Assembly (NCBI RefSeq): GCF_051622035.1
Contig: NC_135365.1
Location: 29,512,001 to 29,576,000 of the forward strand
Length of the DNA stretch: 64,000 bases
Reading direction: 5' to 3'
DNA from: Arctopsyche grandis
Taxonomy: Eukaryota; Arthropoda; Insecta; Trichoptera; Hydropsychidae
The notes under the pieces are model-generated. The model was given only the letters and a program-made list of their open reading frames with translations. It had not been told where the DNA came from and made no database searches. The translations under genes and the position numbers were made by a program. Of this stretch, positions 10,014-21,700 are shown piece by piece (positions within the stretch are counted from its first letter, which is position 1; every line of letters starts with the position of its first letter).

Positions 10014-11480
10014 ATGGGGTCGGAGCGACAGTGCGGATTGGGTTCGTTGGTGCCAATGTCGTGTCGCGGGCGAGCCGAGGCTTTCGCGAGGAGACTCCAC
10101 ACGCGGCTGCGGAGCCTGGGGGCTGAGCCCCCACCCGGGGGCGAAGTCTCCTCGGGCTCCGACGTTTACTTCGACTTGGAAGCCGAGATCGCGAGTCCGC
10201 AGAGTCCCCAGAGTCCCGTGGAGTCCGGTTGCGTGGTGTCCAGTTCCCCGCCAGGCGAGGACAACGCGTCGCCATCTTCCCCGCCCAGCAACAGCGACAG
10301 CGACGCCACCTACTACGACATCGATGCCGATTCCGATCCCAAGCTCGCTCCTCCCTCCTACTCTACTACCAAGTTGAAAGACAACCAAGCGAACAAAGCG
10401 AACAAACTGGCCCCCGATGCCATCGACCACTTGTTCCAAAACAGAAGCGACACTCCCGAAAATCAGTCGCCGATCAAGACGCAGCCACTCGCAAGGGACG
10501 CGATCTCCAAAACGGACTATGGCTCCACTCGCCACTTGGACACTTTCAACGTGCTCTATTCACCGATTAAGTTCGACGACTGCTCTCACATTGCCGGCGA
10601 CTCCTCCTTCCTTCATCCTGCGAAGTCCTGTGACGAAATTTCCTCGGAGGAGAGCGTTCTCAAGTGCGCCATCGAGGAGCAGTCGATCGAAGAATCCAAA
10701 AAAGACGACACCGACTCGAGTAATCTGTCGAACGAGGGAGACGGCGATGGCGATGGCGATGACGATCGCCCACAGAGAGTGAGAAGGTGTTCGTCTTTAA
10801 GGTCGGGAAAGACGCCCCCCGGCACCCCGGGAAGAAAGAAGATTGTGCGCTTTGCGGATGTTTTGGGATTGGATTTAGCTGACGTGAAAACATTCATGGA
10901 CGACATTCCCAACATACCGAAGTCAGCTTTCGAAGATCTCCAAGACGCCGAGGCCGTCAACTCGTCTGGCGGCGAGTGTTTCGTGCTGAACGAAATTCCA
11001 AAGACATCATCGGAGAAATGTTTGGTGGCCGTGTTTCAGCAGCCGGGCGACCAGCCCAATTTCGTGGACATTTTGAATAGCAAAAACGTCTGCCTGGAGA
11101 ATGCTCGCGTGCAGGAAGGTGCGACGATTGCCATCAGCGGCACTGTCCGGGTGAGGAATCTCGACTTTCACAAGTCGGTCCAGATCAGATACACTCTCGA
11201 CAACTGGAAGTCGTTTTCTGATCTCCAAGCGTCGTATGTGCCGAATTCGTGTGACGGTTTCGCCGACAAATTCCAATTTCTGTTGTACGCCCACACCGTC
11301 CGAGTCGGACAAACGTTAGAATTCGCCGTGAGATTTATGTGCAAGGGCTGCCAGTACTGGGACAACAATTCCGGAGCCAATTATTGTTTTCAATGCTTGT
11401 CTTCGACCAATTCGACAGCATCCCTTTACGTGCCGCCCAATATTAACCCCATCGACACTTGGCACGCCTCCTTTTTCTAA
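10014..11480 (+). CDS. Gbs-76A: Glycogen-targeting regulatory subunit of protein phosphatase 1 (PPP1R3 family)
   Basis: This subunit carries the PP1 catalytic subunit to glycogen particles, where PP1 dephosphorylates glycogen synthase and phosphorylase and so favours glycogen storage. The 488-residue product has a conserved basic N-terminal segment (MSCRGRAEAFARRLHTRL, residues 15-32), then a Ser/Pro/Asp-rich, probably disordered region with an acidic Gly-Asp run near 240-250 and TPPGTPG near 266. The PP1-docking RVxF-type motif KIVRF is at 276-280, followed by the family signature GLDLADVK and IPKSAF. A CBM21 carbohydrate-binding domain spans about 357-465, with GTVRVRNLDF, YTLDNWKSF and WDNNSGANYCFQC (Trp449). 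ATG 10014 was chosen because it lies 7 bp after a good splice acceptor and has G at -3 and +4. The open frame itself begins at 9765. It is a single coding exon with higher GC than its flanks. The family is certain; the symbol follows the fly orthologue by resemblance. Confidence 0.88.
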   Translation: MGSERQCGLGSLVPMSCRGRAEAFARRLHTRLRSLGAEPPPGGEVSSGSDVYFDLEAEIASPQSPQSPVESGCVVSSSPPGEDNASPSSPPSNSDSDATYYDIDADSDPKLAPPSYSTTKLKDNQANKANKLAPDAIDHLFQNRSDTPENQSPIKTQPLARDAISKTDYGSTRHLDTFNVLYSPIKFDDCSHIAGDSSFLHPAKSCDEISSEESVLKCAIEEQSIEESKKDDTDSSNLSNEGDGDGDGDDDRPQRVRRCSSLRSGKTPPGTPGRKKIVRFADVLGLDLADVKTFMDDIPNIPKSAFEDLQDAEAVNSSGGECFVLNEIPKTSSEKCLVAVFQQPGDQPNFVDILNSKNVCLENARVQEGATIAISGTVRVRNLDFHKSVQIRYTLDNWKSFSDLQASYVPNSCDGFADKFQFLLYAHTVRVGQTLEFAVRFMCKGCQYWDNNSGANYCFQCLSSTNSTASLYVPPNINPIDTWHASFF

Positions 11481-11819
11481 CTGCCCTTTTTGAAGCCATC
11501 GCATTTTTGGCATACCTCAAATTATTCAAACCTATTTGATACTGTTGAAGCCGTCCCGATATTCACATCGTAGTACACTTTCCCCCAAGAGAATCGATTA
11601 TTTGTATGTATCGTTAGTCTGTGTCGGAAATACATAAATATACATACTTACATATGTACATACAATAATAAGTTCGTCTGACATTTAAGTGTGAAATGGA
11701 TTTCTTGTCCTCTCCGAGGATGAAAGGAAGCGAAGCGCTTTTCTAATTAAACCAAATATATTATATGTAGATTATGACTTGTCGAAATGCATTGATAAAT
11801 TAATATATTATATTATACA

Positions 11820-11893
<74 letters not shown>

Positions 11894-11896
11894 CAC
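11481..11896 (+). other. 3' flank of the PP1 subunit gene, then a (TA)n run
   Basis: This probably holds the 3' untranslated region. No AATAAA is present before the transposon; the variant ATTAAA at 11746-11751 is the best polyadenylation signal I see. A pure TA dinucleotide run occupies about 11824-11886 and ends at the insertion site of the hAT element. Confidence 0.5.
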
Positions 11897-14798
11897 CAGT
11901 GGCGGGCGGTGACTTTTCAAACAAGGGATGCTGTCCCTTGTTTGAAAAAAAAAACCGACCAATTTATTTTTTAAAATTTAATTTTATTCTTCGTTCCTTT
12001 TTACAAAATTCATCGATAACCGCATCATAGAATTTTTTATTGTTTTTTAAATTTGACATTATTTTCTTTTCGATTGCAATTAAAGCAAGACCAGAGAGTC
12101 TTTCTTCACTTTGACTACTTCTGGTGAACGTTTTAATTCTTTTCATAGTCGAAAATGATCGTTCAGCCGATGCGCTCGTGGAAGGTATCGTACAAATTAA
12201 TTGTATTAAACTAAATACTTGTTCCAAAACGTCTATTAGATCATCTTTCACAATTAATTCCTTTACGTCATTTATAGATTTCAAATGAAAATCTTGCGTT
12301 GAGTACATGTAAATTAATTCGCTTTTTAATTTCATAAAATCAAAGTATTTTCCATAAGTTAGGTGGAGTGATTTAAATAGGAAATCTGGAAAATTATTTT
12401 CATATTCTTTAAATTTTTTGACGTTAAAAAATTCGAGAAATTTTAAATTTTCGATATCTCGAAATCGATTGGTTGTATTTACTGAAAGAGTTTCTAAAAT
12501 TTCAGAATAGTGAAGTTTATACGTTGTTTTCACATCTTCTTCACATTCAGCATATTTTCTTTTTCTATTAAAATTTTTAGTTATTACTTTGTTCCACAAT
12601 GAATCAAAATCGTCTTTTTTGTTATCTAAATATTTTACAAATTTTTTAATTTCACTTACGCAATACGATATGTCAAAGGTTTTTTTTTGTAAAATTTCAA
12701 ATAAAAAATCTGCCGAATTAAATATTGCAGAAAATAAATGCAAATTGAAATTGAATTCAAACTCTTTTAAATAACGATGAAGGACTTCAGCATTTATGAC
12801 AGCATCAGTATCCCATTCGTCTTCGTCATTAATTATTTGATTAAATATTTCCATTAATTCTGTTTGATATTCTAATATCATATTTAAAATTTTGCTATTG
12901 TAGTTCCATCGTGTAGGGGCAGCAGTGGGAAATCGTTTTTTTATTTGACAATCGAGAAGGGAAATTCTTCTTGAAGACTTACAAAAAAAAGTTGAAAATG
13001 ACAACATACGGCTGAAAAAACGTTTGCATCCGGATATATGTTTAACAGATTGCGACAAAACTAAATTCAATCTGTGAGCGTAACAATGGACAAATAAAGA
13101 ATTAGGACAAATATCTCGAATTTTTCGTTGCACTCCATTATGCTCCCCGGACATTACAGCCGCTCCATCGTACGTTTGTGCAATTAATTTGTCCAAACAA
13201 CCAAATTCTTCCAAGGTCTCACGTATGTGCTGAAAAAGAGCATTAGCTGTTCTATTGGGACTAACATCGACAAATCCAACAAATCTCTCCTGAATTTCAT
13301 TATTTTCATCTACATATCTAAAAATAGTAGATAGCTGAGCTTTGCGACTGATATCTGTAGATTCGTCCACAATTATGGAAACAAATTTTGATGCACGTAT
13401 TTCAGTTTTAATCTCATCTAGCAAGACTTTTGATATTGCGGATACCAAGTCATTTTGTATATGGTTCGATAGTCCAGTAAACACCGTAGAGTTATCTAAA
13501 TGAGTTTTCAATTTTATGTCTGATTCACTCAACAGATACAGCAATTCAATATAATTCCCTCTATTTTCCGATTCCTGGTGCTCAAAATGTCCTCGTAAAG
13601 GTTGTTCTTGTTTTGCTAAAAAACAGATCGCGCTTATTAATTTCGACAAAATGTATCTATTTGCAGTAACTTCTTTGTTGTGCATTTCAATATTTGCTTT
13701 AAATTGAGCACTTAAAAAATTTTCTATACGAGGTCCCTTTCCAAATTTTTTAAATTGAGCAGCAGAACATATGTGAGCTTGAGAACATTCATGTCTCTTG
13801 CGCGATTTACTTAAATTGTTTAGGTCAGAAAATCCAAATTTACTCCAGACATTCACTTCTTGAGAAAATAAAATACATGGCCAACAGAATAATTTCGTTA
13901 AGTGAGCACATCCACAAATCCATGAAATTTTTTCGTATGTTTCTGTGTTAAAATACCTTTTAAATGTTTTTGTTTTAGACTGAATATTTAATATTGGTGT
14001 GGGTTTGGGGCTCTTAACAATAATCTCCTTTTCATTAAATGGGAGAGAAGCAAATCTTCTTTTCAGCACATTTTCAATTAAACAATTGCAATTATTATTG
14101 ATCTCGACGACAAGTCCACTCTCATTGTTATTTTCGATATCCATATTAAAGGCAATAATGAAAACTCGTAAGTAGTGGAACAGTAAACTAAAAATAAAGT
14201 TAGACGAAACTAATTAAAATGAAAACTTAATTCAAAAGTAAAAAATAACCAACTTACAGTATAAATGATTAACTTCGTCTAAAGAAATGAATCGGCTAGC
14301 TTTTTGATAAATAACTTGGGGCGTAGCGTGCGGAAATATCGATCAACAGCGGCTTCCAAGTGAAACTCAATAGATAAGCAAACAGAGAAACCGAATCCAC
14401 CGTAGAGGTTAAACAAGTGTCAACGCGTCCGCGCGAATATGACAGCCTCATAGTGCGCATGCGCAAATGGGATCGGTCCGAACTCCGAATCCATGACGCG
14501 CGCGCACTTCACTCAGCGTCTACTCGCCAGCGTCACTCGCCTGTGGCCGGCCTATGCGAATGCGGCCTATGCGAATCCTTAATAAAAATTATCAAAAGAT
14601 CCTATATAATGCATCATGTAACAAAAAACACGTGATATGTGAAATATATATATATATACTCATAAACTACATCATAATCACGTACATCACTAAGAATACA
14701 TCGAAGCGAAATTCAAATATTTATTAAAAATACTCTTGGCTTTTTAAAGTTATAGGGGATGCGCCGCATCCACCGCATCCATGGACCGCACGCCACTG
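11897..14798 (-). mobile_element. Complete hAT transposon with 8-bp target duplication
   Basis: The 2902-bp element is flanked on both sides by the identical 8 bp ATATACAC (11889-11896 and 14799-14806). The terminal inverted repeats begin CAGTGGCGGGCGGT on the left and, reversed, CAGTGGCGTGCGGT on the right. Its single gene fills most of the interior. The 650 bp between the gene start and the right end is partly GC-rich (14430-14580) and should contain the transposase promoter. Intact ends, an identical target duplication and an uninterrupted frame point to a recent insertion. Confidence 0.92.
11964..14144 (-). CDS. hAT transposase, TTF-type zinc finger, intact
   Basis: The 726-residue protein should cut and paste its own element. 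It has an N-terminal TTF-type zinc finger (about 73-125: ICGC, FCWPC, then HECSQAH) that would bind the terminal repeats. The catalytic core follows: VDESTD with Asp260, TYDGAAVMSG with Asp326, the CxxH motif HCYAHRLNL (Cys354/His357) and TRW (412-413). An all-helical insertion region comes next. The C-terminal hAT dimerisation block SAERSFSTMKRIKTF begins at 659, with the expected catalytic Glu661. Proteins of this layout are often annotated as zinc finger MYM-type 1-like or DUF4371 proteins, but the terminal repeats and target duplication show that this is a transposon gene. There are no stops or frameshifts. Codon use is AT-rich like the surrounding DNA and unlike the PP1 subunit gene. Confidence 0.92.
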   Translation of the reverse strand: MDIENNNESGLVVEINNNCNCLIENVLKRRFASLPFNEKEIIVKSPKPTPILNIQSKTKTFKRYFNTETYEKISWICGCAHLTKLFCWPCILFSQEVNVWSKFGFSDLNNLSKSRKRHECSQAHICSAAQFKKFGKGPRIENFLSAQFKANIEMHNKEVTANRYILSKLISAICFLAKQEQPLRGHFEHQESENRGNYIELLYLLSESDIKLKTHLDNSTVFTGLSNHIQNDLVSAISKVLLDEIKTEIRASKFVSIIVDESTDISRKAQLSTIFRYVDENNEIQERFVGFVDVSPNRTANALFQHIRETLEEFGCLDKLIAQTYDGAAVMSGEHNGVQRKIRDICPNSLFVHCYAHRLNLVLSQSVKHISGCKRFFSRMLSFSTFFCKSSRRISLLDCQIKKRFPTAAPTRWNYNSKILNMILEYQTELMEIFNQIINDEDEWDTDAVINAEVLHRYLKEFEFNFNLHLFSAIFNSADFLFEILQKKTFDISYCVSEIKKFVKYLDNKKDDFDSLWNKVITKNFNRKRKYAECEEDVKTTYKLHYSEILETLSVNTTNRFRDIENLKFLEFFNVKKFKEYENNFPDFLFKSLHLTYGKYFDFMKLKSELIYMYSTQDFHLKSINDVKELIVKDDLIDVLEQVFSLIQLICTIPSTSASAERSFSTMKRIKTFTRSSQSEERLSGLALIAIEKKIMSNLKNNKKFYDAVIDEFCKKERRIKLNFKK

Positions 14799-14806
14799 AT
14801 ATACAC

Positions 14807-17413
14807 CTTCCTAATAGTTATAACAAAATAAATGTATAAGGCTGAAAATTTACATAGTGTTATTAATATAAATTATAATATTATACATACATATGTACAT
14901 ACATACAATAAATTTAAGTAAAATACATTGATAGAATATATGTAGTATGTGTTTTCAATACACATATACATATTTTTAATAAAATCTTATTGACGGCAAC
15001 AAACTATCAATTTGTAGAAAGTATGTAGTATGTATATGTGTACTTGTGTCTAAAAATCGTTGCAATAAAATTGTAGATATTATAAATATAATACATACAG
15101 TACATAGGTGTGTATGTGGGGGTGTGCAAAAGCAAAAAAATATATTATATTATATATAAGATTGATGAAATGTAAAGATAATTGGATATTGAATATATGT
15201 ATGTACTACATTTGTATGTATGTAACTTTGACTGTCACATGCCATTTCATATTTACGATGAAAATTTTTATTCAAATAATAATTATATTTCTAATTGTGT
15301 AAAATACAGATCGAATTTTTTCTATTTTGAGATATTTTACATTACCCAATCAATATTACTATGTGAATGAAAAAGGTTAAATACAAAGAAATTTCAGTCT
15401 GTTTAAAACTTTATTGAACATTTAAGCTAAATGATGATGTAAAGTTTAAAGTGTAAATTTTGTATATTTATTCACTATTTTTTATATGTATAATGCGATT
15501 AATTTAATAGTGTTAAAAAGTATAAAGGACAGTCAATTTCATCACTATCATAGCAATAGAAGTTGTTCCAACATTGAGGCACACTTAATAATATACGAGT
15601 ATGTATTTTATGTAAAGAACTCAGTGATAAAATGGATATTATAATAATGGAATTGTATTATATTGTATGTATATTATATAATATGTATTATTATACATTA
15701 TAAAGCCAAACTTTGATTGTTTATGACAGATTTATTCAAAATTAATCTCTAAGTTGTGTTTTCTATGAATTTTATTTATGTTTAGTACCTGAAATATTTT
15801 GTGAACGTGTAACAAACAAAAATAAATATTTTTATTCGATTTTTTTGTTAAAAAGTATGTATATTTTTGCTAAATCCAGTATACATATGTGATGCAAAGC
15901 AAATGAACAAAATCAACACAAACTTAAAAATTGTACCTGTTTTATTCTGTTTTGTATATAATATTTATTCGCTGGCATACACCATATACCATATTATACA
16001 CCTTCCCTTATGAATATTGCAGGCCGACAGGAGATTGATAATATTTATTTTAATGTTTATTTTTTTACATCATTTTGGGTCATAGCAACATAACAGGTGA
16101 CCAAAAAATCAAAATATAATGAACACAAATAATATGCATACAGGAACATACACATGTAATACATACATATTATACATATGTACACATATACACAAACATG
16201 TGCATAGATAAATTCAAAAAAGAACACAAGAAAGAATAATGAAAATCTGAAAATATTAAAAAATAAATCATTTTCAATCTCAACATAATTGACATGAATA
16301 TGTGCATAATAGATAGAGGCGAGTCCATGAGAATGTTGGTAAAATTTTTGAATCTTCATTTACATACCTATGTTATAGCGTTCATGGGCTATGAAGCTAC
16401 ACTGCCCATGAAGCAAATCAATCACTATTTTTATTTTATTTTTATTACCAACTTAATAAGATATTTAACATGAAATCGCTATTCCTCATCAGACGGATTG
16501 TTATCATTTCTATACTAGTTTTATGAATTTGCTGCTAAATGGCAGTAATACAGACATACACATGTACACATGGAACAGGACAGAAAAATATTAATATAAT
16601 TGTATAGCAAAAAACATCATATTCATCATCACATTGGTTTCGCAAGAAATTGGTTCAGGTATATATTAGTGATAAAACATGAAGATAACTATTGAATTCA
16701 GAGCTGTGGAGCTGTTTGAAGAAAAACGTCACTCCATCTATGAACATACAGACACTTTGGTCTCCGGTTTCAAAAATATCACATTAGGGGTTTTTCTTCT
16801 GTACGCATATACATACTAATGTATGTACATAGGTACATATACATATGTTTCAATAAGCGTAATACCATTTCCAGGTATATACATATGTACAATCGTAATT
16901 CAACCAACTGATTGATTTTCGAATTTCGAGATATTGTGAAAATCGGCATTGATGACTCGCTGTTGACAAAGACTTTTGAAACCCTACAAGATGTATTTGT
17001 ATTTGTTACTTCACAATATTGAGATATTAAACAAGTTTTAAAATGAGATTGGAAATAGAAATCAGGAATGACACCATTTTTTTTTATTCGAATTCAGGGC
17101 AAAATTTAAAATTAGAAATATGTATAAAGTGTAAAATTGACAGTCATATGTTTTTGGAATATTTATGTAATATTTTCAACCACAATAACCTATAAGTCAA
17201 TTTTGAATTTAGGACATTTTTGGTATGTTTCATAAAAATAAAACATGTACATATGTATGCAGACCCTACTAAAAAAAAATTCTCTTCCTTTTCATTAGTA
17301 TTAAAAGCAAATGAGAATAAAAACATAAACATTTAGTATTTGATATATAGGCACGCTACTAAACATGCAACTCCGCACCATTAGTTTGATTAGGTCACAT
17401 GTCTATGTTGATT
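14807..17413. other. AT-rich intergenic DNA
   Basis: No gene is recognisable. The open frames of 60-100 codons here are dominated by Phe, Tyr, Ile and Cys, arise from TATGTA-type repeats and carry no known motif. TACATATGTA-like runs lie at 14885-14905, 16140-16185 and 16800-16890. Confidence 0.55.
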
Positions 17414-17760
17414 TTATTCTTCCCTTTGGAAGGTTTGAGATGGGACGACGTTGCATTTTAGAAGGATCCAAATGTTTTCAATGGAATTAAGATTGGGGGA
17501 ACTGCAGAATGGATATATGTGGGATTTCAGGAAATACGTGATGGAATGGGCTACATTAACATCTCGCATGAATGAAAAAAAAAAACCCTTTTGGAGCCAT
17601 TTTTTATAACAGCGCATGTTCATCGTTCCAGGTCGATTTAGGTTTATACATCAGCCAAGGATGTTTTTGACTTTTCCAATCGAATTCGTCATTCAAAATG
17701 AACTACGAAAAACAATAACCAGGTTACCGTTTTGCCAATGTTCGTTTGTGGACTGTTTTA
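17414..17760 (-). pseudogene. Tc1-like transposase remnant
   Basis: On the minus strand the frame at 17623-17414 includes PFCSSPNLNSIENIWILLKC. This matches the conserved Tc1/mariner C-terminal block PPYSPDLNPIEN-W--LK around the third catalytic residue. Upstream, at about 17760-17720, VHKRTLAKR resembles the region before the catalytic core. Several stops and frameshifts intervene, so it is dead. Confidence 0.65.
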
Positions 17761-18167
17761 GCATGGCATTTAAATGAATTTTGAAAGTGCGAATATTGAA
17801 ACACATAGATATCAATTGATAAATTGATTAAAGTTCATAAAGCATTAGCGGTACGGCACGGCACGGCGCATTGACAACGATTGTCAAACACGAACGACGG
17901 TGACAGCGGACGGCAACAACACTTATTACGACCATGAACAAACGAATATTGCTGTTTGTCCATAGTTGTAACAACAATGACTACGAACAAGAACCAATAA
18001 CAATACTTGTTTTAAAATACATGAGGACAATTTAAACGCCCATTTTATAAAACAAAAAAGCATTTGTCGGAAGCATTATATAAAATTTGTGTCAATTAAA
18101 ATAATATTAGATCATTCAAAATTATAAATGTGAAATTTAAAAATAATTTCTAATGAATAAATATATA

Positions 18168-18480
18168 CAGTGGTGGACATAAAAAACGCCGCCTTCAATC
18201 TTTTTTGAACTTTTTTTTTAAATTCTGTTCGGTATTGTAATTTTCAAAGAATTTATGACTAGGGGTTTGAAGATTTATGAGTAAACCTCAATTAAAACAA
18301 AAAAAAATGGAAATGGATAACGGGATATTCTTGGAATGGATGCAGAAATGGAGATCGGTCATTAACGGTACTTGATAACCATGTTATTTATGAGGGTCGG
18401 ACTATCCTTGCAACTGTTTTGTTGTTAGATTTCTAAAGTTATTATTCCTTGTGAGGTTTTGAAAAGATCTTTTGTGAATA
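18168..18480. mobile_element. Possible Tc1-like element end
   Basis: CAGTGGTGGACATAAAAAAC starts directly after a TA dinucleotide (18166-18167). This is the form of many Tc1-like terminal inverted repeats. I did not find the matching opposite end, and it is unclear whether this belongs with the transposase scrap at 17.4-17.8 kb. It is probably a truncated copy. Confidence 0.4.
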
Positions 18481-18750
18481 AAAACACTTATAGATATTAT
18501 TATGCTTAAGCTTCCTTTATTTGAACTATTTTAGTCATATTTGATCCCACGAGTAGCTAGGGAAAAGCTGTCCAGCCGACCAGAGCCCCGCTTGGCCAGC
18601 TAAGCCTAAATACACTCAGGGGGTCGGCATGCCCACTGAGGCTTCGTTAACGACCTGTTATTTAACGTCTACAGGCCATCCATCCCTCAGTACGAGTACA
18701 TACACCTTGGATTAAAGACGTGGTTCGCTTTGGTTTAGTCCGCCGACGCC
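18481..18750. other. Boundary segment before the satellite arrays
   Basis: About 270 bp that is less AT-rich than the preceding region (for example CCGACCAGAGCCCCGCTTGG at about 18577) and has no recognised motif. The first satellite-like words, TACGTACTAACCCTAACC, appear at about 18751. Confidence 0.4.
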
Positions 18751-21700
18751 TACGTACTAACCCTAACCTATACTGACCCTCACGGGTGCAAAGTATTCAC
18801 CAATAAAAGATATACATCTTACGTGCTAACCCAACCTAATCCAAACGTCACCGGAGCAAATTATTCAACAATGCGAGATATACATACACCTAACGTGCTA
18901 ACCGAACCTAACCCAACCTAACCAAACATCACCGGTGCAAAGTATTCAACAATACACCTTACGTGCTAGCCCAACCGTCACCGGAGCAAAGTATTCAACA
19001 ATGCGAGATAACCAAACACATAACGTGCTAACCCAACCAAACCCAACCTAACCTAACCATCACCGGTTCAAAGTATTCAACAATACACCTTACGTGCTAA
19101 CCCAACCAAACCCAACCTAACCTAACCATCACCGGTTCAAAGTATTCAACAATACACCTTACGTGCTAACCCAACATAACCCAACCTAACCTAACCCTCA
19201 CCAGTGCAAAGAATTCACCAATACAAGATATACACCTTACGTGCTAACCCAACCTAACCCAACCGTCACCGGAGCAAATTATTCAACAATGCGAGATATA
19301 CAAGTATCTTACGTACTAACCCAACCTAACCTAACCCTCACCGGTGCAAAGAATTCACCAATGCAACCAAACCCAACCTAACCTAACCATCACCGGTTCA
19401 AAGTATTCAACAATACACCTTACGTGCTAACCCAACATAACCCAACCTAACCTAACCCTCACCAGTGCAAAGAATTCACCAATACAAGATATACACCTTA
19501 CGTGCTAAACCAACCTAGCCCAACCTAACCTAGCCATCACCGGTGCAAAGTATTCACCGATGAAAGATATACACCTTACGCGCTAACCCAACGTAAACCA
19601 AACGTCACCGGAGCAAAGTATTCAACAATGCGAGATATACAAACACCTTAAGTGCTTACCCAACCTAACCCAACCTAACCTAGCCCTCACCGGTGCCAAG
19701 TATTCACCGATGAAAGACATACACCTTACGCGCTTACCCAACCTAACCCAAACGTCACCGGAGCAAAGTATTCAAAAATGCGAAATATACAAACACCTTA
19801 CGTGCTAACCCATTCTAACCCAACCTAACCTAACCCTCACCGGTGCAAAGTATTAACCGATGAAAGATATACATCTTACGTGCTATCCCTACCTAACCCA
19901 ACCTAACCTAACCCTCACCGGTGCAAAGTATTATCCGATGAAAGATATATCTACACCTTACGTGCTCACCCAACCGTCACCGGAGCAAAGTTTTCACCGA
20001 TGAAAGATACCTTAGGCGCTAACCCAACCTAACCCAAACGTTACCGGAGCAAAGTATTCAACAATGCGAGATATACAAACACCTGACGTGCTATCCCAAC
20101 CTAACCCAACCTAACCTAGCCATCACTGGTGCAAAGTATCCACCGATGAAAGATATTCACCTAAAGCGCTAACCCATCCTAACCCAACCGTCACCGGAGC
20201 AAAGTATTCACAGATGCGAGATATACCAACACCTAACGTGCTAACCCAACCTAACCCAACCTAACCTAGGCATCACCGGTGCAAAGTATTCACCGATGAA
20301 AGATATACACCTTACGAACGAGCTCAACCTAACCCAACTTACCTAACCCTCACCGGTGCACAGCATTCACCAAAGAAAGATATACACCTAACGCGCTAAC
20401 CCAACCTAACCCAACCGTCACCGGAGCAAAGTATTCATCAATGCGAGATATACAAACACCTAACATACTAACCCAACCTAACTCAACCTATCCTAACCCT
20501 CACCGGCGCAAAGCATTCACCGATGTAAGATATACACCTTACGCGTTAACCCAACCTAACCCAATCGTCACCGGAGCAAAGTATTCGACAATGCGAGATA
20601 TACAAACACCTGACGTGCTATCCCAACCTAACCCAACCCAACCTAGCCATCACTGGTGCAAAGTATCCACCGATGAAAGATATTCACCTAAAGCGCTAAC
20701 CCAACCTAACCAAATCGTCGCCGGAGCAAAGTTTTCAAGTATGCGAGATATACAAAACAACTTACGTGCTATTCCAACCTCACCCAACCTAACCTAGCCA
20801 TCACCGGTGCAAAGAATTCACCGGTAAAAGATATACACCTTACGCACTAACCCAACCTAACCCAATCGTCACCGCAGCAAAGTATTCAACAATGCGAGAT
20901 ATAAAAAGACCTTAAGTGCTATCCCAACCTTACCCCACCTAACCTAGCCATCACCGGTGCAAAGAATTCACCGATAAAAGATATACACCTTACGCGCTTA
21001 CCCAACCTTACACAATCATCACCGGAGCAAAGTATTCGACAATGCGAGATATACAAACACCTTACATACTATCCCAACCTAACCCAACCTAACCTAGCCA
21101 TCACCGGTGCAAAGTATTCACCGATAAAAGATATACACGTTACGCGGTAATCCAACCTAACCCAATCGTCACCGGAGCAAAGTATTCAACAATGCGAATT
21201 AAACAAACACCTTACGTGCTTTTTCAACCTAACCCAACCTAACCTAGCCATCACCGGTGCAAAGTATTCACCGGTAAAAGATATACACCTTACGCACTAA
21301 CCCAACCTAACCTAATCGTCACCGCAGCAAAGTATTCAACAATGCGAGATATAAAAAGACCTTAAGTGCTATCCCAACCTAACCCAACATAACCTAGCCA
21401 TCACCGGTGCAAAGAATTGACCGATAAAAGATATACACCTTACGCGCAAACCCAACCTTACCCAATCGTCACCGGAGCAAAGTATTCGACAATGCGAGAT
21501 ATACAAACACCTTACGTGCTATCCCAACCTAACCCAACGTAACCTAGCCATCACCGGTGCAAAGTATTCACCGATGAAAGATATACATCTTACGCGCTAA
21601 CCCAACCTAACCCAATCGTCAGCGGAGCAAAGTATTCAACAATGAGAGATAGACAAAGACCTTACGTGCTTTTTCAACCTAACCCAACCTTACCTAGCCA

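Noticed and set aside
9945-10535. 196-codon open frame on the minus strand opposite the PP1 subunit gene, and other frames within it
   Set aside because: Shadow of the GC-rich coding exon. It is rich in Val, Gly and Arg with no domain, while the plus frame carries clear family motifs.
16057-16359. 100-codon minus-strand frame resembling a membrane protein
   Set aside because: The hydrophobic look comes from translated TATGTA-type repeats and AT-rich DNA. It has no homologue I recognise and no gene signals.
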